Notes: generated by a model from the letters alone, not told the origin. Positions 46,173 through 57,545 are shown, counted from the stretch's first letter. The stretch: 64,000 nt of DNA from Bettongia penicillata ogilbyi (GCA_023548195.1 JAJHZJ010000399.1:8127100-8191099); one strand, 5' to 3'. Numbers and translations are program-made.

Positions 46173-46384
46173 GGAGATTTACTTTACTCTTCGAAGCTGG
46201 TTCTGATAAATTGATAAAAATGTATTACTTTCACTAAAAATAATAAACATATATTCATTTATAGGTTAAAATGTACACTCTGAATTATACCTCTTTTAAA
46301 TTTTTTTATTGAAATCTTTTCTTCACATCATTTGTGTCTCTATCCCCTCAGCCATTCCTTACATAACTATAATAATATTTACAA

Positions 46385-46625
46385 CAATAAATAGCTAACA
46401 TTTATATAGCATACCAAAGCACTTTATACATGCAACTTCATTTGATCTTTACAACTTGTAAAACAGGTGCTATTTTTGTCTCCAGTTTATAGGTGAGGAA
46501 ACAGAGGGTAGAAGAGGCTAAGTAACTTGCCCAGAACCACACAAATATTAAAAGTCTGAAGTAGGATTTGAGCTCAGGTCTTCCTAAGTCCAAGTCCCAA
46601 ACTCTTTCTACTGAGTCACTTAGCT
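46385..46625 (-). repeat. MIR/tRNA composite SINE, antisense
   Basis: 'atttatatagcataccaaag', 'ataggtgaggaaacagaggg', 'tttgagctcaggtcttccta' and the tRNA-like end 'ctgagtcacttagctgactc'. Confidence 0.75.
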
Positions 46626-46897
46626 GACTCAAAAAAGAAAAAGCCCAAAAAGTTGAGCAAAACTAGCCTCCAATAAAGGCAAGGAGGTATATTCTTCTAT
46701 TCGAGAGGGTTGGAGTGAGGGAGGAATAAGGTTGTTCATTATCAGTTCATAGCGTTCATTTTCAATGTCTTTGATGTTCTTGTTTTGCTCCATCTGCATT
46801 GTTGTAGTCCTATATATTGCTTTCCTTTCATTTCTGTTTACTTCATTTTGTACCATATTAGTTCCAATAAGTCATCTAATGGTTCTCTGTAGACATT
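46592..46897. repeat. Left arm of an inverted duplication (partner 48545-48779)
   Basis: The reverse complement of 48545-48779 aligns here across a SINE end and into L1 sequence, about 90% identical by eye over the first 60 bp. This arm has roughly 70-80 bp near 46705-46795 that the partner lacks. Confidence 0.7.
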
Positions 46898-47220
46898 ATA
46901 TTCATTATTTCTTAGAGCACATAAGTATGCCACAACTCATTTAACCATTCTCTCAATCAATGATTTAAATCAATTTAACCATTCCCAAATCAATGGAAAT
47001 TTTGTTTGCTACTACAAAAAAATATTAGATATATCTTGGCATATATAGGCCTCTCTTTTTGTCATTGACTTCATTGGAATATATGCCCATCAATGAGACT
47101 TGATCAAAAAAAATGGACATTTTTGTCCATTTCTTTGTATAATTCCAAATTGCTTTCCAGAGTGGTTGAACCATTTCACAGCTCCAACAGCAAGTTAGGG
47201 TGCCTGTCTTTCCACAACTT
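46626..47220 (-). mobile_element. Old L1 3' region, antisense
   Basis: 'catttctgtttacttcattt', 'ccattcccaaatcaatggaa', 'ttccaaattgctttccagag' and 'ggttgaaccatttcacagct' in reverse L1 order. More decayed than the L1s at 8.3 or 40 kb. Confidence 0.65.
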
Positions 47221-48544
47221 TTCTATGAGTTAGGAATGCTCAGTTCTATTATGTGACCTGAATGACTTTGAGGGAAGAGTCACTTTCCTATTCAGTTTCC
47301 TTCTCTTTAAAAGGAGGGAGTTGGACAAAAAAGGGGGGAGGCTCCCATTTATCAAAGAGATATGGGAAATAGTGAATGACTACATCATCCTATGGAAATA
47401 GTTTAGAAACTTTGGCTTCCAATCAATGAAGTTAAGAATATTGGTTATATCCTTAGAGAAGAAAAATGAATCTAGTTTATTTTTGTGCACTTTCATGGTA
47501 AACTGTGGACTTTATTTCCTTTCATGTTGAATGGGGGTAGAGGAATATTTATCAAAAAACCAAGGAGTGCAGGGACCAAAGAAAGCTTGACTTCAAGGCA
47601 GAGGCCTATCTACTTAAGTTTTACACTTTAAAATACAATTTTATGTAAACAAAACTTTATTTACAACTGCACAATTTTCTTTAAAAATGTAAAAATCATT
47701 CTTACCTCTCAGGCCGTATAAAAACAAGCAGCACACAATATTTGCCAAGTCTTCGCCTAGACTAGATGATCTACAAAGTCTCTTTAAGCCCTAACATTCT
47801 ATTATTAGAAATAGAATAGGATATCCAAGAGAGGAGAAATCACAAGAATAGTTGGAATATTTAGGAAGGATTGAGAAAACAAGTAGCACTTGTATTGAGC
47901 CTTAAAGATTTGGGCAAATGAATAAGATTGCAAAGGTATTACAGGTTTAGGTAGAAAAAAGATAGTAGCATAATCTTTTGAATTTCTCATTTTAAAAATT
48001 GTTTTTTTCAGTGGGCTCACAACTGTCTCATATCTTGCTAATCATACACATATCCATTAATCACATGATCTCTCCTTGCCAAAGTATACTGGGTATGCTA
48101 AGCAGTTAAAGAAGAAGGAAAAGTAAACAAACACTTCATTCATTCTCCACCTGTATCCAGCATATAGCAACAAGCATTATTTTATGCAGGTAGACTGCAT
48201 TCCAAAACATCATTGGTTATTCTCTTTTGCCATTTAATATTAAGTATGGCTCATGAGTGAAGCTATTGAAATTGCCCAAGAAGCTTCCTAGAGTAACATA
48301 TTTAGGTTTTACAGTCACAAAAAAGGTTGGTTATACACTATCGTTTCTCCATAAATCTTTACATAAGCCTGGGGTTTAATTCACACTTCTTTGACAGCCA
48401 GTTTCTCAAAGATATACATGGGCTTTTTCAATTCACTTTTCATCTTCCTGAAGCATACAAACTATGTGTGATGTGTTAGGTAGCAAATTTAAGAGATGTC
48501 CTGAAGTATTCCCATGAAAAATCTAGTTAATGGGGTTGGTTTCT
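47221..48544. other. Mostly unrecognised; possible MIR remnant at 47245-47330
   Basis: About 1.3 kb. 48130-48500 is of high complexity and unrepetitive. No coding frame supported. Confidence 0.4.
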
Positions 48545-48779
48545 CTGGTGGAGCAGAGAACCCTAAGATGACTTCTGTTGGAACTAATATGGTACAAAAT
48601 GAAGTAAACAGAAATAAAAGGAAAGCAATATATACAATGACTACAACAACGCAATATCAAAGAAACTGATAGAAGAATATACCTCCTCACCTTTATTGAA
48701 GGCTAGTTTTGCTCCACTTTTTGGGTTTTTTCTTTTTTGAGTCAGCTAAGTGAGTCAGTAGAAAAAGTTTGGGACTTGA
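48545..48779. repeat. Right arm of an inverted duplication (partner 46592-46897)
   Basis: Reads 'tgagtcagctaagtgagtca' at 48737, the reverse complement of the SINE end at 46592-46630, and continues leftward with the same old L1 tail. The shared SINE/L1 junction shows the arms are copies of one another and not two separate insertions. Confidence 0.7.
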
Positions 48780-49890
48780 ACTTCTTCTGCAGTGTCTATC
48801 TTTAAAACAATTTGGTGTGCTTAGAAATCACAAACTGTGTTTCATCTCCCCTGGGTAGCTCTCCTACTTTGCAGCAGGATAATCAGAAATGAATATAACA
48901 GACAGGTTCTCTCCTTGTGACCAGTCAAATAAACAGAGCAAAAAAAACATTGGAAGGTTCTTATTTCCAGCTCCATATTCTTCTGGCCATGTTTCATTAA
49001 GATATCCTCAGTCATACAATACACTTTTATACAGAAAATAAAACCAAATTTTAAGAAAAATGCCCCCAGTAGATGGTTTCCTGTTGTGTCCTCCTACCCT
49101 GTCCTTTGTACAATCTCTGGAAATATTGGTACTTCACTGGAAATAAAAAGGAGCATTTTCAGAGTAGAGGGCATACTGTGAAAAACAGAAAGGAAGGATA
49201 AAGAAGCAAAGAGGAATAAAAATTGAATAATGCCAAGTGTATACATATTAGTTTGCTTTTCTTTAGGGAGATAAACAACTCTGAAGAAACCTCCGTGATG
49301 GAGGTTGGAGGAAAAAGAGGGGGAAAATGAGAATGCAAGGGAGCACAGAAGAGAAAAACATAAATAAAGGAAGAATCAAATCAAATTTGCCCAAGGGAGG
49401 AAGAATGGCTGTTGCCCAACATTCCCTTTTCATGAGGCAGCTATGTAAAGGAACCAGGGCTCTTATTTCATAGAAGACAGTAGCTTCTCTGTGAGAGATT
49501 TCCTGAATTTAACCCATGTTGTAAAACTTCAACAAATCTCTCTAAAAGAAATATGATTTGTTATATTTTATAAGATTATATTTGAGCAGCAATAAACAAA
49601 AAAAGCACATCCTATACTAAAGAGTGGGCCTTCACTTTAAAAAACAAAATAGGTTGGTCCTTTATCTTATTTGATCAATTCAGTGCTAATGTTAGCCCCT
49701 TCATAAATCTTCATTCCTCACTGAAACTGACAGTGAATATACAAGAAGATAAAGGAGACAGGTGAAAGATGAACTGTGAAGGATGATGCTGAATGAATGA
49801 AGGATGGTTCTGGAGTGATATTTTATGCCAGCAAGACCAAATTTTGATCTTATACCTCTCCCTCTTGATATTCTAATAACATCAACAATA
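48780..49890. other. No recognised element
   Basis: About 1.1 kb without recognised repeats, and only short, unconvincing ORFs. Confidence 0.4.
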
Positions 49891-49904
49891 GAGATTATCA
49901 CAAA

Positions 49905-49963
49905 CATATATGCATATGTGCACACATGCACACGCACACATACATACACACACATATACACAC
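49905..49963 (+). repeat. CA/CATA microsatellite
   Basis: Imperfect CA, CATA and CACG runs; the ORFs over it are artefacts. Confidence 0.9.
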
Positions 49964-50174
49964 AGCAATCATATCAGATAGTAGTATACCAACATGTGGC
50001 TGCTTTTGACTGGCAGTCCTGATCAGATTGATGCAGAGAGCATCACATTTGTGATCATACTTTGTCCCTCCCTTTATCTCATTTTAGTTGTTCCCAATTA
50101 TCTCTCTCACAAAGTCTCAGTCCCTTGCCATCATCTAGGGCTTCCTCCAGGCCTTTCTGCACACAACTGATAAT
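49964..50174. other. No recognised element
   Basis: No feature seen. Confidence 0.4.
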
Positions 50175-50330
50175 GCTTTAAACCAGGACTTCTTGCCCTT
50201 TTCTGTATGATAGACCCTGTTGGCAGTCTGGTAAAACCTATGGAACCTTTCTCAGAAAACTGTTTTTAAATGCATAAAACAAAATACGTAGGATTATAAA
50301 GCAAGCCAATTATATTGAAATAGAGAAGTA
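50175..50330 (-). repeat. Unnamed interspersed repeat, copy c (opposite strand)
   Basis: 'tggcagtctggtaaaaccta', 'tttttaaatgcataaaacaa' and 'ccaattatattgaaatagag' are the reverse complement of copies a and b. Confidence 0.65.
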
Positions 50331-51719
50331 ACATTTTTTCCCATCCAAGTGGACAGATATCTACACTAAGAACCCCAGGATTCAGATGCTCATTCCAGCA
50401 GCAGGTTTTCACATACCCTTTCATCTTCTGGACCTTTCCTCCAATGAGCATAGCAACCACAGTGTGCGATCCATGGTTCAGCCCCATGCATCAGAACTAA
50501 GCTCAAGCCCTCATTGCTCAAACCTTTGGGATGCCCATGGGTACCCAATTAAAAGTTTATTCTGTTGTAATGAAAACCATTGATGCAGGTCAGAAATGAT
50601 CATTTTGTGGTATGGACCCAGAAGCAGAGTTAGTCTCTGTCAGTTTCTTACCTCTTGCCACACCTCCTTAGTTTTCCGCTCTCTTCTCACCTTGACTTTA
50701 ATTAGAAATTCCTTATTTTTATAAGCTCCAAGTATGGTCACTGTCCTAATTTTTCATCCAATTCAACAAGCATTTCTTGACTACCTACAGACCATAGCCT
50801 AGCTCCATCTTCCCATATACAAACAAACGCCTTTGAGTTCACAAAGATTCAATTCATACCTGAGAACTGATCCCACCAGAAGGGTCTTATCTCTCTTTGG
50901 CTTGTAGAGTTTCTCCATGTAGAGTTTCTCCAGAAAAATCTCTAAATATAACTTAGTTTTGACTCATATCTAAGGTTTCCCAAATGTCAATAACAGGGCC
51001 TAAGCTCACAGGTACTCAAGGTAGTAATGTACAGGGGTAGGACAGACTTTCACCCCATAGAAAAAACAGAAAATGTGAAGGACTCAAATGAGTCTCCACA
51101 TTCAGAGAAACATATAAAGCACTCAATAGTCCACTGACTCCCCTCATCATTTTGACATTATAATGGCTCTTTAGCCCTCTTACAGGATCCTACACACTCT
51201 TTCCCACAATTGCACTGTCACTCTATGGTTTGGATTCCCCAGAAGGCAAACACACTTTAGGATTACTGAATAAGCAATTGCTTTCCTAGAGGAAATTGTT
51301 CAGTACCCTAGCTGCTACCCTCTCATGTGCTGGAAAAGTCCTCTTAAGATCTCTTTTCTCTCAGACCACTTGAAAGCATATCCATCACCCACAGACCCTC
51401 TGCAAATAGACAATCATTTCTAGTTCCAGGGAAAGAAAATGTGTACATTTATGGGTACAAGTTCTTACTTTCCCAAACATAGATCAGTTCTGTTGCATGC
51501 TAATCTGTCTCCTGAACAGATGAAGGAAAAAAGGAAGTCCAAAAGAGAGAATGAGCTGGTCTATCAGTTCACTTTTACAGATCATATTGAGGGATGGCTC
51601 CTTAGACAAGGGTCCATTTCTTTGAAGCCTAGGCTATCAATCATCTAAAAGATAGCCCCAGTCACTGGGAACCAAATAGGAATTCTGAGTCTTCTTGACA
51701 AAGTGCCACTCCAATCCAT
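50331..51719. other. Long unrecognised stretch
   Basis: About 1.4 kb without a named repeat or supported exon. Short ORFs show no family resemblance. Confidence 0.4.
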
Positions 51720-51771
51720 CTTCCATTCAGTCACTTAAATGATTTTCCTAAAGTGTAGGCCCAATCATCCA

Positions 51772-51808
<37 letters not shown>

Positions 51809-52318
51809 ACACCTCTCTCCACTAAATAAACTCCAGTGGTTTCCTGTTGCCTCAAGGAGCAAATACAAAATCCTCTGTTTCGTATTAAAGTTTTTCATAA
51901 CCTAGAGCCCTCCTAAATTTCCAGTCTTCTTACACCTTACCCCCAACATGTACTCTTTGTTATAGTGACACTATAGGTATTGCATAAACAAGACACTGCA
52001 TCTCTTAGCTCCAGGCATTTCCTCTGGCTGTCTTCTATATCTGGAACACTCTCCCTCCTTTACTCCAAATACTGACCTCTCTGGTTCCCTTTGAGAGTTC
52101 TAATTAAAATCTCACCTTCTACAGCAAACTTTCCCCAAACTCCTCTTAATTCCAGTGCCTTCTCTCTTTTATTTCTTATTTGTCCTCATGTAGCTTGCTT
52201 TATATGTATCTGTTTGCCTGACATCTCCCCCATTAGATTAGAAGCTCCTTGAGTGTAGGAATTTTCTTTCGTTCTTTTTGTGTGCTTTGTGCTCACCAAA
52301 GTGCCTTGCATATAGTTG
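51720..52318 (+). repeat. Long L2 fragment with TC/CA microsatellite
   Basis: A nearly continuous L2 3' half: 'ccagtggtttcctgttgcct', 'cataacctagagccctccta', 'ctcttagctccaggcatttc', 'atctcccccattagattaga' and 'agctccttgagtgtaggaat'. A TC then CA run lies at 51772-51808. Confidence 0.85.
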
Positions 52319-52562
52319 TTGTTGTTTAGTCATTTCAGTTGTGTCTGATTCTTCTCAAATTCTTTGTTTTTGGTTTTCTTTGCAAAAATACTGGAGTGGT
52401 TTGACATTTCCTTCTCCAACTCATTTAATAGAAGAGAAAACCAGTGTAAACAATGTTAAGTGACTTGCCCAGTGTTGCCCATCTAAAAGTATTTGAGGCC
52501 AGATCTCAGCCTAGCACTTCCTGACTTCAGACCCAGCACTCTATCCACTGTGCCACCTAAAT
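52318..52562 (-). repeat. Composite tRNA/MIR SINE, antisense
   Basis: 'gttgtttagtcatttcagtt', 'caaaaatactggagtggttt', 'gacttgcccagtgttgccca' and the tRNA-like end 'ctatccactgtgccacctaa'. It sits at the L2 end. Confidence 0.85.
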
Positions 52563-52976
52563 ATTGATCGATAGTCTTATCAAATGGCTATGGGACTCTC
52601 TCATACCTACTATATTTAAGGCACTAAAAGCTAAAAGAAGAAAAAGTATCCAAAAGAAAGTAGTCAGTAGTGACAAAAAGAAAGGTCAAGAAAGGGTGCT
52701 AACTAAGGAAAAACTTTCAGACTTATCAAATAAGAGGTTTCTGGTGACCTTTCAAAGAGTGATTTCAGGAGAGGGATAGGGTCATCAATCAGACTAAAAG
52801 AGGTTGAGGAGGAAATAAGTGGTAAAAAAAAAAAAAAAGTAGAATCAGTTAATATAGACTGTTCTTTCCAGAAATTTAGCCAGGAAGGGGAGGAAAATTA
52901 CAGGATTAAACAGTAACAAACATGGGCAAAGTGACTCAAGGAGAAAGATGGCAGGGTTGAGGTAAGCGATGTTTTT
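52563..52976. other. Unrecognised flank of HAL1 copy 5
   Basis: Includes an A15-rich tract near 52826. The Lys-rich ORF at 52564-52779 has no family resemblance. Confidence 0.4.
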
Positions 52977-52998
52977 AAGAACAGGTGAGGGGGAGGAG

Positions 52999-53008
52999 CC
53001 AAGATGGC
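52999..53008 (+). promoter_or_regulatory. YY1-like site at HAL1 5' end
   Basis: CCAAGATGGC, ten bases into the element. It matches the YY1 core (AAGATGGC) that places the transcription start in L1. Copy 3 has the same site; copies 2 and 4 have decayed versions (CCAAAATGGT, TCAAGGTGGC). Confidence 0.6.
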
Positions 53009-53668
53009 AGAGTAGAAAGACTCACATATGCTAGCTCCGAATCCACAGCCCATAAATTTCCTGTAAGAAGAACTTCCCACAAATTCTGGATCACTACAAG
53101 GCGCACAGAAATACAGTGGAAGAGATTTCTGTTCCAGAGAGCCCTGGAGAGCGGTCCCCAGGGGTCCGTCACGCCCTGGAAAGTGGAGCCCACCCCAGTG
53201 CTACCCTGGCCGGAGGGCCCCAGAAGAGCAGATCCGAGCACGTTGAAGGGATAGAATTTCTGGCCGCGAAGTTCCCTCTGCCCACAGGCACTACAGGTCA
53301 GTGAGAGAGACAGCTAGGCTGGCCGAGAGGGGAGCAGGGTGTCTCCGTGACTCGGGCCCCCTCAGGAGGAAGCAGCAGAGGCAGAGGCAGGGGTGGCGGC
53401 AGAGGCAGCAGCGGTAGCCCGGGACTCCCACAGCAGCAGGCAGAAGTTCAGGTCTCTGCATAAAGCCCCTGAGGGAACTGAGCCTGGGAGGCAGCCCTTC
53501 CCCCACCCCAGCAGCAGAACTTAAGCTCACATTGAATAGCAGCCACTCCCTCCACAGATAGCCCTGAGACTGGGAAGCAGCATTTGAATCTCAGACCCCA
53601 AGCACTAGGTGGGCTGATCTAGGTGGGGGTGGAGAGGAATCTCAGAAGACAGGTAACTGGTTGGGAAA

Positions 53669-54772
53669 ATGCCCAGAAAAAGGAAGCAGAATAAGACCAT
53701 AGAGAGCTACTTTATTGGGGAAGAGATTTTCCTTCCCCCCTTCATTTCTAATGATGAAGTACAATGCCTGCCATCGGAGAAAGACATGGAGGTCCAGGCC
53801 TCTCTATCCCAGACATCCGAGGTGGATGTCCGGTGGTCTCAGGCCATGGAAGAGCTCAAAAAGGATTTTGAAAATCAAGTTAGAGAGGTAGAGGAAAAAC
53901 TGGGAAGAGAAATGAGAGAGATGCAAGAAAAGCATGAAAAACGGGTCAATACCTTGGTAAAGGAGACCCAAAAAAATGCTGAAGAAAATAACACCTTGAA
54001 AAATAGGCTCACTCAACTGGCAAAAGAGGTTCAAAAAGCCAATGAGGAGAAGAATGCTTTCAAAAGCAAAATTAGCCAAATGGAAAAAGAGGTTCAAAAG
54101 CTCACTGAAGAAAATAGTTCTCTCAAGATTAGAATGGAACAGATGGAGTCTAATGATTTTCTGAGAAACCAAGAAATCATAAAACAAAACCAAAAGAATG
54201 AAAAAATGGAAGAGAATGTGAAATATCTCATGGGAAAAACAACTGACATGGAAAATAGATCCAGGAGAGACAATTTAAAAATTATGGGACTACCTGAAAG
54301 CCATGATCAAAAAAAGAGCCTAGACATCATCTTTCATAAAATTATCAAGGAAAACTGCCCTGAGATTCTAGAACCAGAGGGCAAAATAAGTATTGAAGGA
54401 ATCCATCGATCACCTCCTGAAAGAGATCCTAAAAGAGAAACTCCTAGGAACATTGTGGCCAAATGCCAGAGTTCCCAGGTCAAGGAGAAAATATTGCAAG
54501 CAGCTAGAAAGAAACAATTCCAGTATTGTGGAAATAAAATCAGGATAACACAAGATCTAGCAGCTTCTACATTAAGGGATTGAAGGGCGTGGAATAGGAT
54601 ATTCCAGAAGTCAAAGGAACTAGGACTCAAACCAAGAATCACCTACCCAGCAAAACTGAGTGTAATACTTCAGGGGAAAATGTGGTCTTTCAATGAAACA
54701 GAGGACTTTCAAGCATTCATGATGAAAAGACCAGAGCTGAAAAGAAAATTTGACTTTCAAACACAAGAATGA
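53669..54772 (+). pseudogene. HAL1 copy 5 ORF1, complete except one TGA
   Basis: L1 ORF1p-type RNA chaperone, 367 codons plus stop. The start is MPRKRKQNKT at 53669, with residues 8-15 NKTIESYF. Residues 60-196 form the coiled coil; 200-210 (RDNLKIMGLPE) begin the RNA-recognition domain; the C-terminal domain should run from about 291 to 367. The frame is broken once, at TGA 54581-54583 (codon 305, after STLRD), then continues open to FDFQTQE and TGA at 54770-54772. A stop at the same codon is present in copy 1. The stop removes nearly all the C-terminal domain, which human ORF1p needs for RNA binding, so the 304-residue product would be impaired unless the stop is read through. Confidence 0.88.
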
Positions 54773-54904
54773 GAAGAAGCATGAAATAGTAAACAACAAA
54801 GGGAAGTCATAAGGGACTTACCAAAGGTGAACTGTTTACATTCCTACATAGAAAGACAATATTTGTAACTCTTAAAACTTTTCAGTATCTGGGTAGTTGG
54901 TGGG

Positions 54905-54966
54905 ATCACACATATACACAAACACACACACATGTACATGTGTGCACGCACACACACATACACACA
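54905..54966 (+). repeat. CA microsatellite inside HAL1 copy 5
   Basis: Imperfect CA/CATA/TG run at the family position. Confidence 0.85.
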
Positions 54967-55783
54967 AGCATCCACACACAGAGACAGAGAGCACAGAGTG
55001 AATTGAATAGGATGGGACTATATCTTAAAAGAAATTAAGGTAAACGTTGAGAGAGAAATGTAGTGGGAGGAGAGAGGGTGAAATGGAATAGGGTTAATTA
55101 TATCTCATTCAAGAGGCAAGCAGGAAACTTTTTAGTGGAGGGAAAAAGAGGAGAGGTGAGAAAAAAACATGAAGTTTACCTTCATCACATTCGACTAAAG
55201 GAAGGAGTAAAATGCACACTCATTTTGGTATGAAAACCTATCTTACAGTACAGGAAAGTGGGGGAGAAGGAGATAAGCAAGGGGGGGATGATGGAAGGGA
55301 GGGCAAAGGGAGGAGGGAGCAATTTGAAGTCAGCACTCAGGGAGGGACAGGATCAAAAGACCGAAACAATGAGGGGCAGGATAGGATGAAGGGTAATTCA
55401 GTTAGTCTTACACAACACGACTATTATGGAAGTCATTAGCAAAACTACACAGATAGGGCCTATATTGAATTGCCTGCCTTCCCAAAGGGAATGGGTGGGG
55501 AGGGAGGGATGGGGAGAATTTGGAACTCAAAGTTTTAGGAACAACTGTTTAGTATTGTTATTGCTACTAGGAAATAAGAAATACAGTCAATGGGGAATAG
55601 AAAGTCATCTGACCCTACAGGACAAAAGAGAAGATGGGGACAAGAGAAGGGAGGGATGATAGAAGAGAGGGCAGATTGGTGATAGGGACAATTAGATTGC
55701 TCGATGTATTGGGGTGGGGGGAGGGTATAAATGGGGAGAAAATTTGGAACCCAAAATTTTGTGAAAATGAATGTAAAAAGTTA

Positions 55784-55789
55784 AATAAA
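55784..55789 (+). terminator. Polyadenylation signal of HAL1 copy 5
   Basis: AATAAA within 'gttaaataaataaatttt', just before the A-rich tail. All copies keep it or a close variant. Confidence 0.6.
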
Positions 55790-55914
55790 TAAATTTTAAA
55801 AACTAAATAAATAAAATAAAAATAAAAATAAAAAAGAACAGGTGAGACCTGAGCATACTTATGAAAGCTGGAAAAAGAAGCCAGTTGATGAGAATGATAT
55901 TGAGTCAAACGTTT

Positions 55915-56110
55915 TTATTATTATTTAACTTTTGATAAAGTCCAAGATGTCATGCTTATCCAACTTGCAGCTGCCACAAAGCTAGAAGGGATTGTTAACG
56001 TCCTGGATGAAGGGGTCTGGAGCAGGCTAGGGAGACCTCAGCTTGATTACAAGGACATGAAATTATATCTTTCAAATCTCAATAGGTAAATTCTGTTCCT
56101 ATCCTGCCAC
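55915..56110 (+). mobile_element. L3/CR1-type LINE ORF2 fragment
   Basis: 'cacaaagctagaagggattg', 'gtcctggatgaaggggtctg' and 'tttcaaatctcaataggtaa' follow the L3/CR1 ORF2 C-terminal region. Confidence 0.5.
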
Positions 56111-56279
56111 TACCTGGGGCTAGCACAACAGAGACCTGCTGGGGGTAAAATGGTTAATTGTATAACTTCACTGCCAGCAAGCAAGATATAGTCTTATCTT
56201 TCCACTTAATTCATGATAAAGTACACTAAAATTAATAGAAATGATGCCACTGTTTTTTTCTCCAAAATAATATGGCAAC
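56111..56279. other. No recognised element
   Basis: No feature recognised. Confidence 0.4.
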
Positions 56280-57100
56280 CAATCAATCAATGAGCGTTTA
56301 TTAAGTGTCTACTACGTCAGACACTATGCTAGGTGCTTTAAGTACAAATACAATGAATTAAACCATCCCTATTCTCAAGGACCTTGTAGACTAATGGGGG
56401 AAACAAGTTCCTAAATAAGTATTTAGTGTGCAGAATAAATACAAGGTGGTCAAACACAAGGTAGTTTGGGAAGGAGGGCACTAGTAGTTGAGAGGATCAG
56501 GAAATGCTCTGTGTAGATAGTGGTGCTTGAGCTAAGATTCAAAGAGTTAAATGCAGAGTGAGAAGAAAGTGCTTTCAAGGAACGAGGAAGGGCCAAGGCA
56601 AAGGTATGGAGACTGTGGATTATGGTGAATAAAAAACAGAGACTAGATCACAGAATATGGGAGGACAAGTAATGGACATTGAGGTAAAATATAGGTGGGA
56701 CCTTACTGTGAAGGGCTTTAAAAGCTATCCTAGTAGCAATAGAAAGACCTGGATGTGATCAAGTTGGGGAATGACATGGTCAGATCTATGTTTTTCAGAT
56801 CACTTAGGCAACTACATGGCAGATGGACTAGAGCAGAGAAAGGCTTGAGACACATAGACCAATTGAGGGGCTGTTACAATAATTGAGGTAAGAGGTATTG
56901 AGTGCCTAAACTAAGATGGCATTCATGTCAAAAAGATATGGTGTCTATGGCAAGAAGAGGGCCAATGCAAAAGATGTTGTAGAGGTATAAACAGCAACTG
57001 ATTACATATGCTGTGGAGGTGGAGTGAGGTAGCAAATTACAGAGTCCATAAGAGATCAAGTTTCTGGAGTTCTTCCCTGGATCATCTGGAATGCACTTGG
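56280..57100 (+). repeat. Long interspersed repeat with THER/MAR-type head
   Basis: Begins with the SINE block 'gcgtttattaagtgtctact' and 'aaggaccttgtagactaatg', then runs on through 'ggccaaggcaaaggtatgga', 'tgtgaagggctttaaaagct', 'gaatgacatggtcagatcta' and 'agaaaggcttgagacacata'. I have seen this order as a long repeat in other mammals but cannot name it. A later part of the same family lies at 59910-60075. Confidence 0.6.
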
Positions 57101-57424
57101 GTTCAGTCACCATACAGATCTTGCTTTCAGTGACTTGGATATTTAGGGCTCAAGTAAAAGTTAGCAAAACTGGCATCAAAACTCAGGTTGCTATTTGAAA
57201 GTAAGTCTCAGAGAGATCACTGAGGTTCTGTGGAAATTAAGTAAAAGTTCTAGGACCTATATCACACACTGAAAGTGGTGAAGATTTCCTGGAAGGATGA
57301 ATACAAGAACACACCTTGATAGAGAAACTACCATTTTTATTTCAGAACATTATGTTTTTCTTCATATACAAAGAAGAAGCAATTTACTGACCATCAGCTT
57401 GACATACACATCTTCTTTTCTAAT
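57101..57424. other. No recognised element
   Basis: No feature recognised. Confidence 0.4.
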
Positions 57425-57545
57425 CATACGTTTGTATGGTAGGGGCAGAATGGTATGAAGTGTTAGGCTTAGAGTCTTGAGTTCAAATCCTGCGTTGGAC
57501 ATATTCAGACACTGGGGAACTTCATACAAGTCACAGATACTATAG
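57425..57545 (+). repeat. MIR-like head fragment
   Basis: 'gggcagaatggtatgaagtg' and 'ttgagttcaaatcctgcgtt' then 'ggggaacttcatacaagtca'; cut off where the RTE-like element begins. Confidence 0.6.

Larger units (their letters stand above)
52990..55833 (+). mobile_element. HAL1 copy 5, full length with 13-bp TSD
   Basis: TSD 'aagaacaggtgag' lies at 52977-52989 and 55834-55846; the insertion point TTTTT/AAGAA fits L1 endonuclease. Length is 2844 bp. The 5' end is GGGGAGGAGCC with a YY1-like motif at 52999-53008. The 5' UTR runs to 53668, ORF1 to 54772, then a CA-rich stretch (about 54905-54966), AATAAA at 55784-55789 and an A-rich tail. Confidence 0.95.

Noticed and set aside
55800..55833. AAATA repeats after HAL1 copy 5 as a separate microsatellite
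   Set aside because: They are the element's own A-rich tail, directly before the TSD.
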